From: Lysobacterales bacterium
GTDB lineage: Bacteria > Pseudomonadota > Gammaproteobacteria > Xanthomonadales > Xanthomonadaceae
Direction: 5' to 3'
NCBI GenBank assembly: GCA_020442465.1
Contig: JAGRJY010000043.1
Location: 122,874-186,873, forward strand
Length of the DNA stretch: 64,000 nt
The notes under the pieces were generated by a model. That model saw only the letters and a program-made list of their open reading frames with translations. It did no database searches and had not been told where the DNA came from. Each line of letters opens with the position of its first letter. Positions within the stretch are counted from its first letter, which is position 1. Positions 15,902 through 25,526 of this stretch are shown here, in pieces. The position numbers were made by a program, and so were the translations under genes.

Positions 15902-18040
15902 TCAGTTGGTCTTGCCGACGCGCTCGGGGTAGACCTGGGCCGCGAGCTTGGTGTCGGTGGCCAGCAGGTCGATGGCATCGACCAGCACGTGCGCGGCTTC
16001 GCGCAGCAGCGGATCGGGGCGTTCAGCGGCGGCATCGTCCTCATCCGCATCGATGGCCCGTTCGTCGGCCTGCAGGCCATCATCGAGCGGCGCAGCGGCC
16101 AGCTCGAGACCCATCGCGGCACGCGCCTCGTCGCGCGCCTTGCGCTTGGCCTCGGCCTCTTCGCGCTCGCGCTTGCGTGCATCGAAGTTCAGCGAGATCG
16201 AGCCCAGCGCGCGCTGGCGACGGTATTCGGCCACGTCGTCGGACCACCAGGTGAATTCCTGGTCCTTGGCCACGCGCGCATCGTGGCGCTGCTGCAGCAG
16301 CGGCAGCAGCGGCGAGAAGTCGGCGACGCGGTGGAACTTGACCGGCTCGATGCGCGTCCACGGCAGCGCGTTGGGGAACACGCTCTCGCCGTACTCGCTG
16401 GCATCCAGGGTGACCGGGAAGCTGACGTCGGGCAGCACACCCTTGTTCTGGGTGGAGCCGCCATTGATGCGGAAGAACTGCGCCATGGTGACGCGCAGCT
16501 GGCCGAGACCCGGCGCCTCGCGGCTGGCGAAGCGATCGAGATCGACGAGGTTCTGCACGGTGCCCTTGCCGAAGGTCTGCTCACCGATGACGATGCCGCG
16601 GCCGTAATCCTGGATCGCGGCAGCGAAGATTTCCGACGCCGAGGCCGACGCGCGATTGACCAGCACGGCGAGCGGGCCGTCCCAGGCAGTGCCGCTGGCG
16701 AAGTCGCGGTGCACCTCGACGCGCTGCGCCTGGTCGCGCACCTGCACGACCGGACCGGTGTCGATGAACAGGCCGGTCAGTTCGGTCGCCTCGGTCAGCG
16801 ATCCGCCACCGTTGTTGCGCAGGTCGATCAGCACGCCCTCGACCTTTTCTTCCTTCAGCTCGGCGAGCAGCTTGGCGACGTCGCGCGAGGCCGAGCGGTA
16901 GTCGGGTTCGTCGCGGCGGCGACCTTCGAAGTCCTGGTAGAAAGTCGGCAGCTCGATGATGCCGATCTTGCGCACGCCCTCGCCGTCGGCCAGCTCGACG
17001 ACCTTCTTCTTCGCCGCCTGAGCTTCGAGTTTCACTTTCTGTCGGACCAGGGTGACGACCTCGTGCGGACCATCGAGGCCGGCCTCGGCGGGAATCACGT
17101 CGAGGCGGACGCTGGTGTCCTTCGGACCGCGGATCAGTTCGACGACGTCGTCGATGCGCCAGCCGATCACGTCGACCACCGGCCCGGTGCGTCCCTGGCC
17201 GACGCCGACGATGCGGTCGCCCGGTTTGACCTTGCCCGAAATCGCCGCCGGGCCGCCGGGCACGATCGATCGCACCACCGTGGTCTCGTCGTCGCGCTGC
17301 AGCACCGCACCGATGCCCTCGAGCGAGAGGCGCATCGAGATGTTGAAGTTCTCCGAGGCGCGCGCATTCATGTACGCGGTGTGCGGCTCGATCGCGTTCG
17401 CATAGGCGTTGATGAAGGTCTGGAACACGTCGTCGGCGTCGATCTCGCGCACGCGCTGCTCGAAGTTCTGGTAGCGGCGGTCGAGGGTGTCGCGGATGCC
17501 GTCCATGTCCTTGCCGGCGAGCTTGAGGCGCAGCACGTCATTCTTGACGCGCTGGTCCCACAGGCCATCGAGCTCGGCCTCGGTCTTCGCCCAGGGCGCG
17601 TCCTTGCGGTCGTAGGCGTACTTCTCGTCGGTGTTGAAGTCGAACTTGCCCTTGAGCAACTCGCGGGCGTGCGCGGTGCGGTCGGCGACGCGCTCGACGT
17701 AGACATTGAAGATCTCGAACGGCGGCTCCAGCGCGCCTTGGCTCAAGGCGTCATCGAGCCGGGTGCGGTAGGTCTCGAAGCGTTCGATATCGGAGGCCAG
17801 GAAGAACACCCGATCGCTGTCGAGCTCCTTCAGGTAGGCGTCGAAGATCTCCGAGCTGAGGGTGTCGTCCAGCTTTCGCGGGCTGTAGTGGATCTGGCTG
17901 GTACTGAGCATGTGCCGGATCCAGCCGCTGATGAACGGCTGTCGCTCGCCCGGCTGCAGGGTGACCGCCGCATCGGGTTTGGCCTGCAGCGTGGCGACCA
18001 TCGTCGCCAACAGCAGTCCCAGCGCAATCTTCGTCTTCAT
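15902..18040 (-). CDS. prc: Carboxy-terminal processing (tail-specific) protease Prc
   Basis: 712 aa. A periplasmic protease of family S41 that clips or degrades proteins from non-polar C-termini; in E. coli it matures FtsI and controls wall hydrolases. Order: signal peptide (about 1-21), helical N-terminal domain, PDZ domain (about 200-290, with the GIGAVLQRDD strand), then the catalytic domain with the Ser/Lys dyad in RASASASEIF and TFGKGTVQ, and a Lys/Glu-rich C-terminal domain. I chose ATG 18040; an ATG three codons earlier would be too close to the GAGGA sequence. It is the last gene of a minus-strand group below lipA. Confidence 0.92.
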   Translation of the reverse strand: MKTKIALGLLLATMVATLQAKPDAAVTLQPGERQPFISGWIRHMLSTSQIHYSPRKLDDTLSSEIFDAYLKELDSDRVFFLASDIERFETYRTRLDDALSQGALEPPFEIFNVYVERVADRTAHARELLKGKFDFNTDEKYAYDRKDAPWAKTEAELDGLWDQRVKNDVLRLKLAGKDMDGIRDTLDRRYQNFEQRVREIDADDVFQTFINAYANAIEPHTAYMNARASENFNISMRLSLEGIGAVLQRDDETTVVRSIVPGGPAAISGKVKPGDRIVGVGQGRTGPVVDVIGWRIDDVVELIRGPKDTSVRLDVIPAEAGLDGPHEVVTLVRQKVKLEAQAAKKKVVELADGEGVRKIGIIELPTFYQDFEGRRRDEPDYRSASRDVAKLLAELKEEKVEGVLIDLRNNGGGSLTEATELTGLFIDTGPVVQVRDQAQRVEVHRDFASGTAWDGPLAVLVNRASASASEIFAAAIQDYGRGIVIGEQTFGKGTVQNLVDLDRFASREAPGLGQLRVTMAQFFRINGGSTQNKGVLPDVSFPVTLDASEYGESVFPNALPWTRIEPVKFHRVADFSPLLPLLQQRHDARVAKDQEFTWWSDDVAEYRRQRALGSISLNFDARKREREEAEAKRKARDEARAAMGLELAAAPLDDGLQADERAIDADEDDAAAERPDPLLREAAHVLVDAIDLLATDTKLAAQVYPERVGKTN

Positions 18041-18171
18041 GCCTTGCATCTTCCTCGATTCCACCGCGACGGATTCCCGCGGCGTTTCCTGACCATACTG
18101 CCAGCATGCGCGTGAAGCCATGCTGCTTCCTGTGTCATTGGTCCCGATCGAACCGTGCAAAGTTCCGCACG

Positions 18172-19176
18172 TCAGCCCGCGGGGGCGCTCTCGACGTAGC
18201 CGGCTTCAGCGGCCATTCGGTCTGCGTGATAGGACGAGCGAACCAGCGGCCCCGACGCAACGTGGGTGAACCCCATGTCGAGGCCGATGCGTTCGAGCTC
18301 GGCGAACTCGTCGGGGGTCCAGTAGCGCAGCACCGGATGATGCGCCGGGCTGGGCTGCAGGTACTGGCCGATGGTGACCATGTCGACATCGTGTGCGCGC
18401 AGGTCGCGCAGCACGTCGACCACCTGCTCCATCGTCTCGCCGAGGCCGAGCATGATGCCCGACTTGGTCGGCACCGCCGGGTGCGCCTGCTTGAACTGCT
18501 GCAGCAGGCGCAGGCTCCAGTCGTAGTCCGCGCCGGGGCGCACGTTCGGGTACAGCGCGCGCACGGTTTCCAGGTTGTGGTTGAAGACGTCGGGCGGCGC
18601 GTCCTGCAGCGCCTCCAGCGCGCGCTCCATGCGCCCCTTGCCGCGGAAGTCCGGAGTCAGGATCTCGATCTTCAGCGCCGGGCTGGCCGCGCGCGCGGCA
18701 CGAATGCAGGCAGCGAAATGCGCCGCGCCGCCATCGCGCAGGTCGTCGCGATCGACTGAAGTGATCACCACGTAGCGCAGGCGCATGTCGGCGATGGTCT
18801 GGGCGAGGCTGTCGGGCTCGCCCGCATCGGGCGGCTTGGGGCGCCCGTGGGCGACGTCGCAGAAGCTGCAGCGACGGGTGCACACGTCACCGAGCACCAT
18901 GAAGGTGGCCGTGCCGTGGCTGAAACACTCGTGGATGTTCGGGCAGGATGCCTCTTCGCACACCGTGACCAGGCGGTTGGCGCGCAGGCTCTTCTTCAGC
19001 TCGGCCACGGCATTGCCGGAGGGAATGCGCACGCGGATCCACGATGGCTTGCGCAGCACGGGCGCATCGACGAACTGCACCGGGCTGCGCGCGATCTTGT
19101 CCGCCGCGACCTGTTTCTCGCCTTCCAGCAGCACGGGGATTTCGCGCACGACCTGTTCTCTTCCTGGTTCTGACAC
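18172..19176 (-). CDS. lipA: Lipoyl synthase (radical SAM)
   Basis: 334 aa. It inserts two sulfur atoms into protein-bound octanoyl groups to make lipoyl cofactors. Both iron-sulfur clusters are readable: the auxiliary cluster cysteines 73, 78 and 84 ([12 protein letters not shown]) and the radical-SAM CxxxCxxC at 99, 103 and 106 (CTRRCSFC). GLGETMEQV and the C-terminal [13 protein letters not shown] block with the RSSYHA Ser ligand are also intact. The start is a GTG without a strong ribosome-binding site. It follows lipB at a distance of 36 bp, and the two act in sequence. Confidence 0.95.
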   Translation of the reverse strand: MSEPGREQVVREIPVLLEGEKQVAADKIARSPVQFVDAPVLRKPSWIRVRIPSGNAVAELKKSLRANRLVTVCEEASCPNIHECFSHGTATFMVLGDVCTRRCSFCDVAHGRPKPPDAGEPDSLAQTIADMRLRYVVITSVDRDDLRDGGAAHFAACIRAARAASPALKIEILTPDFRGKGRMERALEALQDAPPDVFNHNLETVRALYPNVRPGADYDWSLRLLQQFKQAHPAVPTKSGIMLGLGETMEQVVDVLRDLRAHDVDMVTIGQYLQPSPAHHPVLRYWTPDEFAELERIGLDMGFTHVASGPLVRSSYHADRMAAEAGYVESAPAG

Positions 19177-19212
19177 GGCGGGCCGGACCTGCCCGGGGCA
19201 ATCGACCTTCGC

Positions 19213-19959
19213 CTAGGACGCCGCAGCGACCGACCCGGCGCGCACGTCGGCCGCAGGGTCGGGCTCTGGCGCATCCCAGTGCAGTCCATCGGCCAGTTCA
19301 GCCCGCAGGCCGAGCTGGCGCGACAGTGCCTCGACGAGCACGGCCTCGACCGCCGCGGGGTCGACATCCGGCTGCAAGTCTAGCATCTGGGTCACCGCCA
19401 ACCCCGCGTAACCACAGGGGTTGATGCGCGCGAAGGGCTCGAGGTCCATGGCGATGTTGAAGGCCAGCCCGTGGAAGCTGCAGCCGCGCCGGACCCGCAG
19501 CCCCAGCGCGGCGATCTTGGCCGCACCGACGTAGACACCGGGCGCGCCGCAGCGACGCTCGGCGGCGATCGACCAGTGCGCGAGCGTGTCGATGAGCGCC
19601 TGTTCGATGCGCTGCACCAGCTCGCGTACGCCGAGCCGGGTGCGCCGCAGATCGACCAGCGGATAGGCGACGATCTGACCGGGACCGTGATAGGTGACCT
19701 GCCCGCCGCGGTCGACCGGGATGACTTCGATGTCGCCGGCGGCGAGCACGTGCTCGGGCTTGCCGGCCTGTCCCAGGGTGAAGACAGGCGGGTGCTCGAC
19801 CAGCCACAGCTCGTCGACGGTGTTCGCATCGCGGGTGTCGGTGAACGTCTGCATGGCCCGCCAGACCGCCCGATACGGCTGGCGACCCAGTCGCCGCACC
19901 CGCCAGCTGCGCGCCGGCCTGTCGGCCGAGGCCGGCGAGGTGGGCGCTACAGCGTCCAC
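19213..19959 (-). CDS. lipB: Octanoyl-[acyl-carrier-protein]:protein N-octanoyltransferase
   Basis: 248 aa. It moves octanoate from acyl carrier protein to the lipoyl domains of dehydrogenases and the glycine cleavage system. The family blocks are [12 protein letters not shown] (84-95), Lys148 in GAAKIAALG and the acyl-accepting Cys182 in INPCGYAG, which form the catalytic pair. The start is a GTG that lies inside the end of ybeD (13-bp overlap), so translation is probably coupled. Length is slightly above usual because of an Ala/Asp-rich C-terminal tail. Confidence 0.94.
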   Translation of the reverse strand: MDAVAPTSPASADRPARSWRVRRLGRQPYRAVWRAMQTFTDTRDANTVDELWLVEHPPVFTLGQAGKPEHVLAAGDIEVIPVDRGGQVTYHGPGQIVAYPLVDLRRTRLGVRELVQRIEQALIDTLAHWSIAAERRCGAPGVYVGAAKIAALGLRVRRGCSFHGLAFNIAMDLEPFARINPCGYAGLAVTQMLDLQPDVDPAAVEAVLVEALSRQLGLRAELADGLHWDAPEPDPAADVRAGSVAAAS

Positions 19960-20240
19960 TTCACTTCGGGCAGCGCACGCAGCACGCGATGCGCGGTGTC
20001 GTAGTCCTCACGTCGCTCGGCGCGAAACGCCAGGGTGACCGAGACATAGCTGCCGCGGCTGGACGCGCGCACGCGCTCCACGCCGGCGATGCAGTTCAGC
20101 CCTGCCTCCTGCAGCGCAGCGCGCATGAGCGCAGCGAGGTCGGCATCCGCCGCACCCATGGCCGAGACCTCGAATTCACCGGGAAACTGGAAACCGCGGC
20201 CTTCCTCTTCGGCCAGCTTGGTCAGATCGATGCTGTTCAT
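19947..20240 (-). CDS. ybeD: DUF493 / YbeD family protein
   Basis: 97 aa. A small cytosolic protein with the DUF493 core: [11 protein letters not shown] at the start of the domain and a V.VTLAF strand followed by a helix ([25 protein letters not shown]), an ACT-like fold. No catalytic residues are known. It sits between dacC and lipB throughout the gammaproteobacteria, which suggests a link to lipoate or wall metabolism, but function is not established. I chose the ATG at 20240; the frame runs further up but the upstream part overlaps hairpin DNA. The ribosome-binding site is poor. Confidence 0.88.
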   Translation of the reverse strand: MNSIDLTKLAEEEGRGFQFPGEFEVSAMGAADADLAALMRAALQEAGLNCIAGVERVRASSRGSYVSVTLAFRAERREDYDTAHRVLRALPEVKWTL

Positions 20241-20460
20241 CCCTGCATGATGCGGGCGAATCGGCGGGATGCAAGCCCTGGCAGGGTGCTGAAAAACACC
20301 CTGATTGCGCGGCACGAACATCGCATTCGCCTCCGGCGCGGGCCACGCCCGACGCGAATCCATCGCGTAAGCGATTGATTCCACAGAAGCGAATTCGGTC
20401 ATGTGCCGGTGGTGCGACGTGAAGCACGCCCACGGCGGGCGTGCTCCAGCCGACGGCTAG
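20241..20460. other. dacC-ybeD spacer with three hairpins
   Basis: Stem-loops at 20282-20303 (7-bp arms, 8-base A-rich loop), 20357-20380 (10-bp arms, one mismatch, GTAA loop) and 20423-20445 (9-bp perfect arms). The last is the likely dacC terminator. The rest resembles a dispersed repeat rather than a promoter. No gene is seen. Confidence 0.5.
20423..20445 (-). terminator. Candidate terminator of dacC
   Basis: Arms AGCACGCCC and GGGCGTGCT around a 5-base loop, 15 bp past the dacC stop. There is no U tract. Confidence 0.5.
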
Positions 20461-21687
20461 CTAGTCCGACTCCCACCACATCCAGAAGCCGTCCATGGTG
20501 CGCTTGAAGAAGCCGCCGGCCGGCACCGCCTGCTGGGCCACCAGGGGTACGTCGGCCACCAGCTCGTCGCCGAGCTTGAGGGTCACCCGTCCGACTTCGG
20601 CGCCCTGTTCGATCGGCGCGACCAGCTGGGCCGGCAGCTGCATCTTCGCCTGCAGGTCGGCATAGCGACCCCGCGGAATCGTCACCTGCAGCGGCTGGGC
20701 CACGCCCAGGTTCACCTGGTCGGCGGTGCCCTGCCAGACCGTCGGCGCGTGCACGACGGCGTCGACTGCATAAACGGTGTGCGTCTCGAACGTGCGGAAA
20801 CCCCAGTTGAGCAGGGACTGGTTGCCTTCTTCGCGCAGGCGGAATCCGTCGCTGCGCCCGCCCTGGATACCCATGACCACCGAGATGAGGCGCTGGCCCT
20901 CGCGCTCGGCAGACGCGGCCAGGCAGTAGCCGGCGGCCGAGGTGTGGCCGGTCTTGATGCCGTCGACGGAGTCATCCTTCCACAACAGGCCGTTGCGGTT
21001 GTACTGCTTGATGCCGTTGTAGGTGTACTCCTTGACCGAGTACAGCCGGTAGTGTTCGGGGAACTGCGCGATCATCGCGCGACCGAGCAGGGCCACGTCA
21101 CGCGCGCTCATCACATGCCCCTCGGCGGTGAGCCCGTGTGCATTGACGAAATGCGACTCGGTCATGCCCAGCTGCGCGGCGTAGCGGTTCATCAGGTCGG
21201 CGAAGGCCGCTTCACTGCCGGCCACATGCTCGGCCAGCGCGATCGCCGCATCGTTGCCGGACTGCACCACCAACCCGCGCAGCACGTCGCCGAGGCGGAC
21301 CTCCGAATTCACCACCAGCGCGCTGAACGACCCGTCGGTACCGGCGCCGCCCTCGCGCCAGGCGTTCTCGCTGATGCGCACCTGGTCGTCTTCATGCACC
21401 CGGCCCGCGGCGATTTCGGCGGCGACAACGTAGCCGGTCATGATCTTGGTCAGCGATGCGGGCGGTCGCGGCTCGCGCTCGTTGTGGCCGGCAAGCACCC
21501 GCCCGGTGGCGTGATCGAGCAGCACCCATGCCTCGCCGGCTACGCTCGGCGCCGGCGTCATCGGCGCAGGCGCCGGTGGCGGCAGCGTGGGCTGCGGCAG
21601 CGACGGGGAGGGAGCCTGGGACCAGGCGGCGGCGCACCACAACATGCCGATCAACCCGAGGTTGACGGCCACAGACCTGCATCGCAC
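20461..21687 (-). CDS. dacC: D-alanyl-D-alanine carboxypeptidase (PBP5/6 family)
   Basis: 408 aa. It trims the terminal D-Ala from muropeptides and so sets how many sites remain for cross-linking. After a signal peptide (cleavage near WSQA, residue 24) and a Pro-rich linker come the three penicillin-binding motifs: SLTK (Ser78/Lys81), SGN (143-145) and KTG (245-247). A beta-rich PBP5 C-terminal domain and an amphipathic tail (FFKRTMDGFWMWW) for membrane attachment follow. I chose the GTG at 21687 because GAGGAG lies 7 bases upstream. It is third in the mltB-rlpA-dacC group. Confidence 0.92.
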   Translation of the reverse strand: MRCRSVAVNLGLIGMLWCAAAWSQAPSPSLPQPTLPPPAPAPMTPAPSVAGEAWVLLDHATGRVLAGHNEREPRPPASLTKIMTGYVVAAEIAAGRVHEDDQVRISENAWREGGAGTDGSFSALVVNSEVRLGDVLRGLVVQSGNDAAIALAEHVAGSEAAFADLMNRYAAQLGMTESHFVNAHGLTAEGHVMSARDVALLGRAMIAQFPEHYRLYSVKEYTYNGIKQYNRNGLLWKDDSVDGIKTGHTSAAGYCLAASAEREGQRLISVVMGIQGGRSDGFRLREEGNQSLLNWGFRTFETHTVYAVDAVVHAPTVWQGTADQVNLGVAQPLQVTIPRGRYADLQAKMQLPAQLVAPIEQGAEVGRVTLKLGDELVADVPLVAQQAVPAGGFFKRTMDGFWMWWESD

Positions 21688-21902
21688 GAACGAACTCCTC
21701 ACAAATGGATGGAAAGCATCGAAAAACCGGAAAACTGCCACGCGACGGCGTCGGCCTTCGCACCCGACCCCACAGCCACGAAGCGCACCCCTCGACACCC
21801 GCAGGCTCGCGGATGGTCGCCGCCTGCGCGGACGCCGTGCAGCGCGGTCATGCGCGTCAACCCGGCAGCGACGGCGAACGACGCGCGGTGACGCAAGCCC
21901 GG

Positions 21903-22832
21903 TCAGTCATTCACGACCCGCGCACCACGCAGCCCGAGCCGCTCGAGTTTCTTCTGCGCCTGATCGAGATCGCCCGCATCGAGCGGGCCGATACGCACCC
22001 GCCACACCTTGTTGTCGCCCACCTTTGCAGTCTCCAGGTGAACATGATCCAAACCGGCGCCTTCGAGCTGGTCTTCGAGGCGCTTGGCGTTGTCCTTCAC
22101 CGCAAAGCTGCCGACCTGCAGGTAGCGCTTGCCGGAAAACGTCGACGGCGCCGAGGGCCGCGGTGCCATGGAACCGGACTGCGGCGCGGAGATGCCGGAG
22201 CGGTAGGTGCGCACGGCAGGCTGATCGGCGGCCACCGCCTCACCCTCCGGATCGATCGCGCGTACTTCCACCTCGGCCACGCCCTGTTTGTGCATGCCCA
22301 GGCGCACCGCAGCGGCGTAGGAGAGATCGATGATGCGATCGCCGTGGAACGGGCCGCGATCATTGACGCGCACGACCACGCTGCGCTGGTTGGCCAGGTT
22401 GGTCACCCGCACGAAGCTCGGCAGCGGCAGGGTCTTGTGCGCCGCGGTGAACTTGTACATGTCGTAGGGCTCGAAGCTCGACGTCGGCCGGCCGTGAAAC
22501 TTGTTGCCGTACCACGAGGCCTTGCCGCGCTCCACATAGCCTGAAGCCGATTCGCGGACCTTGTAGGTGCGTCCCAGCACGGTGTAGGGCGTGCGGTTGC
22601 CGTAGCGCGAGCGCGGCTCGGGCACCGGAATGGGCTCGGCCATGCGCGACAGGTCGGGCGGCTCGGGCGGCCCGCCGTCGAGGCGATCGGGCGCATACAG
22701 CTCGCTCGGTGGCGGCGTGCGCTTGATCGGCTTGTTGGGGTGGTCCGGACGCGAGGACTTGCCCGCGCAGGCTGCGAGCGCGAGCACTGCGCACAGCAGC
22801 GCGAGGCGCGCGAGCCCTGCCGGCGGACTCAT
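21903..22832 (-). CDS. rlpA: RlpA-like lipoprotein: septal lytic transglycosylase with SPOR domain
   Basis: 309 aa. Lipoprotein signal with lipobox LAAC (Cys22), a Pro-rich linker, then the double-psi beta-barrel domain (GKASWYGNKFHGRPTSS through VRVNDRGPFHGDRIIDLS) with the conserved aspartates and histidines. The C-terminal SPOR domain starts at YLQVGSFAVKDNAKRL and binds denuded septal glycan. In Pseudomonas RlpA cleaves naked glycan strands to separate daughter cells. The start ATG overlaps the mltB stop codon (ATGA). The gene order with mltB and dacC is conserved. Confidence 0.93.
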   Translation of the reverse strand: MSPPAGLARLALLCAVLALAACAGKSSRPDHPNKPIKRTPPPSELYAPDRLDGGPPEPPDLSRMAEPIPVPEPRSRYGNRTPYTVLGRTYKVRESASGYVERGKASWYGNKFHGRPTSSFEPYDMYKFTAAHKTLPLPSFVRVTNLANQRSVVVRVNDRGPFHGDRIIDLSYAAAVRLGMHKQGVAEVEVRAIDPEGEAVAADQPAVRTYRSGISAPQSGSMAPRPSAPSTFSGKRYLQVGSFAVKDNAKRLEDQLEGAGLDHVHLETAKVGDNKVWRVRIGPLDAGDLDQAQKKLERLGLRGARVVND

Positions 22833-23824
22833 GGCCCGGCGGCGGCCTGTCCCGAGGCGATCGCCTCGGCGAGCTGGGTCACGGCCAGCGAATACAGCGG
22901 CGACCGGTTGTAGCGCGAGATGACGTAGAAGTTCTGGAAGCCGAGCCAGATTTCGGTGCCGCGCTCCCCGTCGAGCTTGATGAGGGTCGCTTCGGAGTCG
23001 TGGCCGAGCGCGCGCGCCGGCCGGTAGCCGTTCGCGGCCAGCTCGGCGAGCGTCCACTCGGGCTTGAGCGAAGCGGGCTTGAGCGCCTTGGCGTCGGCGG
23101 CGACCTCGGCGGCCACGGCGATGTCACCGCCGCGCTGCCAGCCGTGGGCGACGAAATAGTTCGCCACCGAAGCGAAGACGTCGTCGAGGTTGCTGAACAG
23201 GTCGATGCGACCATCGCCATCGCCGTCGCGCGCATAGGCCAGGTAGCTCGAGGGCATGAACTGGCCCCAGCCCATGGCGCCGGCGTAGCTGCCCTTGACC
23301 GTGGTCAGATCCAGCCCCTGCTTGTTCGCCAGTTCGAACAGGTGACCGAGCTCGGCGCGAAAGAACGCCTGTCGCGGCGGGTAATGGACGCCAAGCGTGT
23401 ACAGCGCATCGATGACCCGGAACGAGCCGGTGATCTTGCCGTAGTTGGTCTCGACACCGATGATCGCGACGATGATCTCCGGCGGCACGCCGGTTTCGTC
23501 GCTGACGCGGCGCAACGCGGTGGCGTGCTCGGCCAGAAAGGCGCGGCCGTCGCTGATCCGCCGGTCGGTCATGAAGATCGGGCGATAGGCCTTCCAGGGC
23601 TTCGCCTCGGCCGGCTTGCTGATGGCATCGATGATGCGCTGCTGGTAGGCCGCTTGGGACAACGCCGGCAGCACCTGCTCGAGGGTCAGCCCCTTCTCGG
23701 CGGCAATCTCACGCGCCAGCGCTTCGCGCGCGTCGTCGGCCGCCGACACGGGCAGCGCGATCGCACACGCGGAGAGCAGCAGGAAGCGGGAACACGAACG
23801 AAAGGAAACCAGCGATCGGGACAT
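22829..23824 (-). CDS. mltB: Lytic murein transglycosylase B
   Basis: 331 aa. It cleaves the glycan strand with formation of 1,6-anhydro-muramic ends. The N-terminus could be a lipoprotein signal (LSAC, Cys20) or a signal-peptidase I substrate (VSA-AD); both can be read. The catalytic Glu125 lies in VGVETNYGKITGS, and the family blocks GAMGWGQFMPSSY and DGDGDGRIDL are intact. A TTG six codons upstream is possible, but I prefer the ATG at 23824. It opens the mltB-rlpA pair and overlaps rlpA by 4 bp. Confidence 0.9.
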   Translation of the reverse strand: MSRSLVSFRSCSRFLLLSACAIALPVSAADDAREALAREIAAEKGLTLEQVLPALSQAAYQQRIIDAISKPAEAKPWKAYRPIFMTDRRISDGRAFLAEHATALRRVSDETGVPPEIIVAIIGVETNYGKITGSFRVIDALYTLGVHYPPRQAFFRAELGHLFELANKQGLDLTTVKGSYAGAMGWGQFMPSSYLAYARDGDGDGRIDLFSNLDDVFASVANYFVAHGWQRGGDIAVAAEVAADAKALKPASLKPEWTLAELAANGYRPARALGHDSEATLIKLDGERGTEIWLGFQNFYVISRYNRSPLYSLAVTQLAEAIASGQAAAGP

Positions 23825-23971
23825 CTGCACTCGGGGCGCCAAAGCAACGCCGGGCAGTGTACACGCTGGTCAGTAGCCACGCTGGGCTCACGCTGAACCC
23901 CGATGCAGCGCCGTCATCGCGCGCCCAGCAGGCCCCGCACCGCGGTCGCTGCGGGCGCGTCGCGAAGCAGT

Positions 23972-24451
23972 TCAGCGCTGCAGCACGTGCCCTTTCGGTG
24001 ACCCGGCGCAAACCGGGCGACGTTTCGGCTTCGATCGCAGCCCGCCGGTTCGACGGGCGTGCGGCACCCGCACCCGCGCCGGTCTGGCCGGCAAACCGCG
24101 GTTGGGGGCGATTCGGCGCGCAACGCGCTCGATCACTGCGTTCTGACCGCTGGCAGCGGCCGTCACCGCATCGCCGGATTCGGGGAAGCGGCGGCGACGC
24201 GGAGCATCGACGAGGATGACGCCCCGCGCCGCCGCCAATCCAAACCGGGCCCGCAACAGCAGGATGATGCCGCCGGTTACCGTCCCGAGCCCCAACCAGG
24301 GCACGCCATGGCGCGTCACCGGCAGCCACAGCGCGACGCACAGCCCCGCAAGCAGGGCGAGCCCGACGAGCGCCTGGACGAGATCGATGCGGGTCTCGAA
24401 GCCGGTCTCGGCGCGAGCCGTGGAGAACGAGTTGGCGTGGGCGGCGTGCAT
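23972..24451 (-). CDS. Small hypothetical membrane protein
   Basis: 159 aa; not recognised. Residues 24-67 form two hydrophobic segments (LVQALVGLALLAGLCVALW and GVPWLGLGTVTGGIILLL) with a short loop, followed by a strongly basic, Arg-rich tail of about 90 residues. GGAG 8 bases before the ATG and the G/C-biased third positions in the first half support real coding. The tail looks less constrained and the true end might be earlier if a frameshift exists. It starts 46 bp below the patatin gene on the same strand and could be its operon partner. Confidence 0.5.
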   Translation of the reverse strand: MHAAHANSFSTARAETGFETRIDLVQALVGLALLAGLCVALWLPVTRHGVPWLGLGTVTGGIILLLRARFGLAAARGVILVDAPRRRRFPESGDAVTAAASGQNAVIERVARRIAPNRGLPARPARVRVPHARRTGGLRSKPKRRPVCAGSPKGHVLQR

Positions 24452-24497
24452 GCTGGACGCTCCGGGTTGCGGGCGCCCAGTCTCGAAAGCCGTCGTC

Positions 24498-25526
24498 TCA
24501 GGAGCTGCGACGCTCGGCGTCGGCCGTCGACTCGGCGTCGTGCGCGATCTCGGCCGGCGATCGGCTCGGGGCCTGCCGGGGCGCGTCCGAGCCGAGCTGC
24601 GCGCGTGCCTGGCTCAGCGCTTCGTGCGCCGCCTGGCTGCCGATTTCGATCAACTCGCGCGCGCGCCAGAACTCGTGAAACATGCAGGCGTCGCGCGGAA
24701 TGCGCACGACCAGATCGGGCGGATCGAGGGCCAGTCGCAGCCGGGAGAGCTGCGCCTGCATGGTCTCGAGCGAGCGCGACATCAGATCGATCAGGCCGGG
24801 CTGCGGTGGTTCGGCGGGACGGCGCTCGAACAGCCCTTCCATGATTTGCGCGAAGCGCGCGCGCAGGCCTTCGTCGCGTCCGGCCTCCGCGGCGTCGTCC
24901 TGCTCGGCGACGAGTTCCACCGGCGGCGCGCGCAGGTGTCGCAGGCCGCTGGCCACCCGCGCGTTGACGTCGACGGCGATCACCAGATCGGCCTGGGTCT
25001 GTCGGGTCGGCGCCAGCGGCAGCGGCGCGAGCAGCCCCCCGTCGACCAGCTCCCGACCGTCGAGTCGGTGCGGCGTGAACAGCATCGGGATCGCGATCGA
25101 CGCGCGAATGGCGTCGAACAGCTGCCCCTTCGACAGCCACACTTCACGCTGCGACTCGAGGTCGGTGGCGACAGCGGTGAACGGAATCGGCAGCTCTTCG
25201 ATCTTGTGTTCGCCGACGAGTTCGCGCAGCGCGGCGATGATGCGCTCGCCCTTGATCAGTCCCGGATGGCCGAAGGCGAAATCGAGCAGACGCACCACGC
25301 CGGAGCGCTCCAGCGACACCACCCAGTCGCGATAGCCCGACAGGCGTCCGGCGGCATAGATGCCGCCGACCAGCGCGCCCATCGACGAGCCGGCGATCGA
25401 GACGATCTCCAGCCCGGCACGCTCGACCTCCTCGATGACGCCGATGTGGGCCAGGCCCCGCGCGCCGCCGGAGCCGAGCACCAGGGCAACGCGGGTTCGC
25501 CTGCCGTCGGCGCGATCAGCCGGCAT
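24498..25526 (-). CDS. Patatin-like phospholipase, RssA family
   Basis: 342 aa. The patatin acyl-hydrolase domain begins at residue 10: oxyanion loop GSGGARG, nucleophile elbow GSSMG, and the dyad aspartate in DGG, all intact. The C-terminal 130 residues are helical and acidic/Ala-rich and are specific to this branch. There is no signal peptide, so it probably acts inside the cell on membrane lipids; the substrate is unknown. The ATG lies inside the end of the WYL regulator gene (11-bp overlap), which ties the two together. Confidence 0.88.
   Translation of the reverse strand: MPADRADGRRTRVALVLGSGGARGLAHIGVIEEVERAGLEIVSIAGSSMGALVGGIYAAGRLSGYRDWVVSLERSGVVRLLDFAFGHPGLIKGERIIAALRELVGEHKIEELPIPFTAVATDLESQREVWLSKGQLFDAIRASIAIPMLFTPHRLDGRELVDGGLLAPLPLAPTRQTQADLVIAVDVNARVASGLRHLRAPPVELVAEQDDAAEAGRDEGLRARFAQIMEGLFERRPAEPPQPGLIDLMSRSLETMQAQLSRLRLALDPPDLVVRIPRDACMFHEFWRARELIEIGSQAAHEALSQARAQLGSDAPRQAPSRSPAEIAHDAESTADAERRSS

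Noticed and set aside
15743..18115. A 790-codon plus-strand frame opposite prc
   Set aside because: Antisense shadow. It begins inside the REP array, and prc on the minus strand has signal peptide, PDZ and Ser/Lys dyad.
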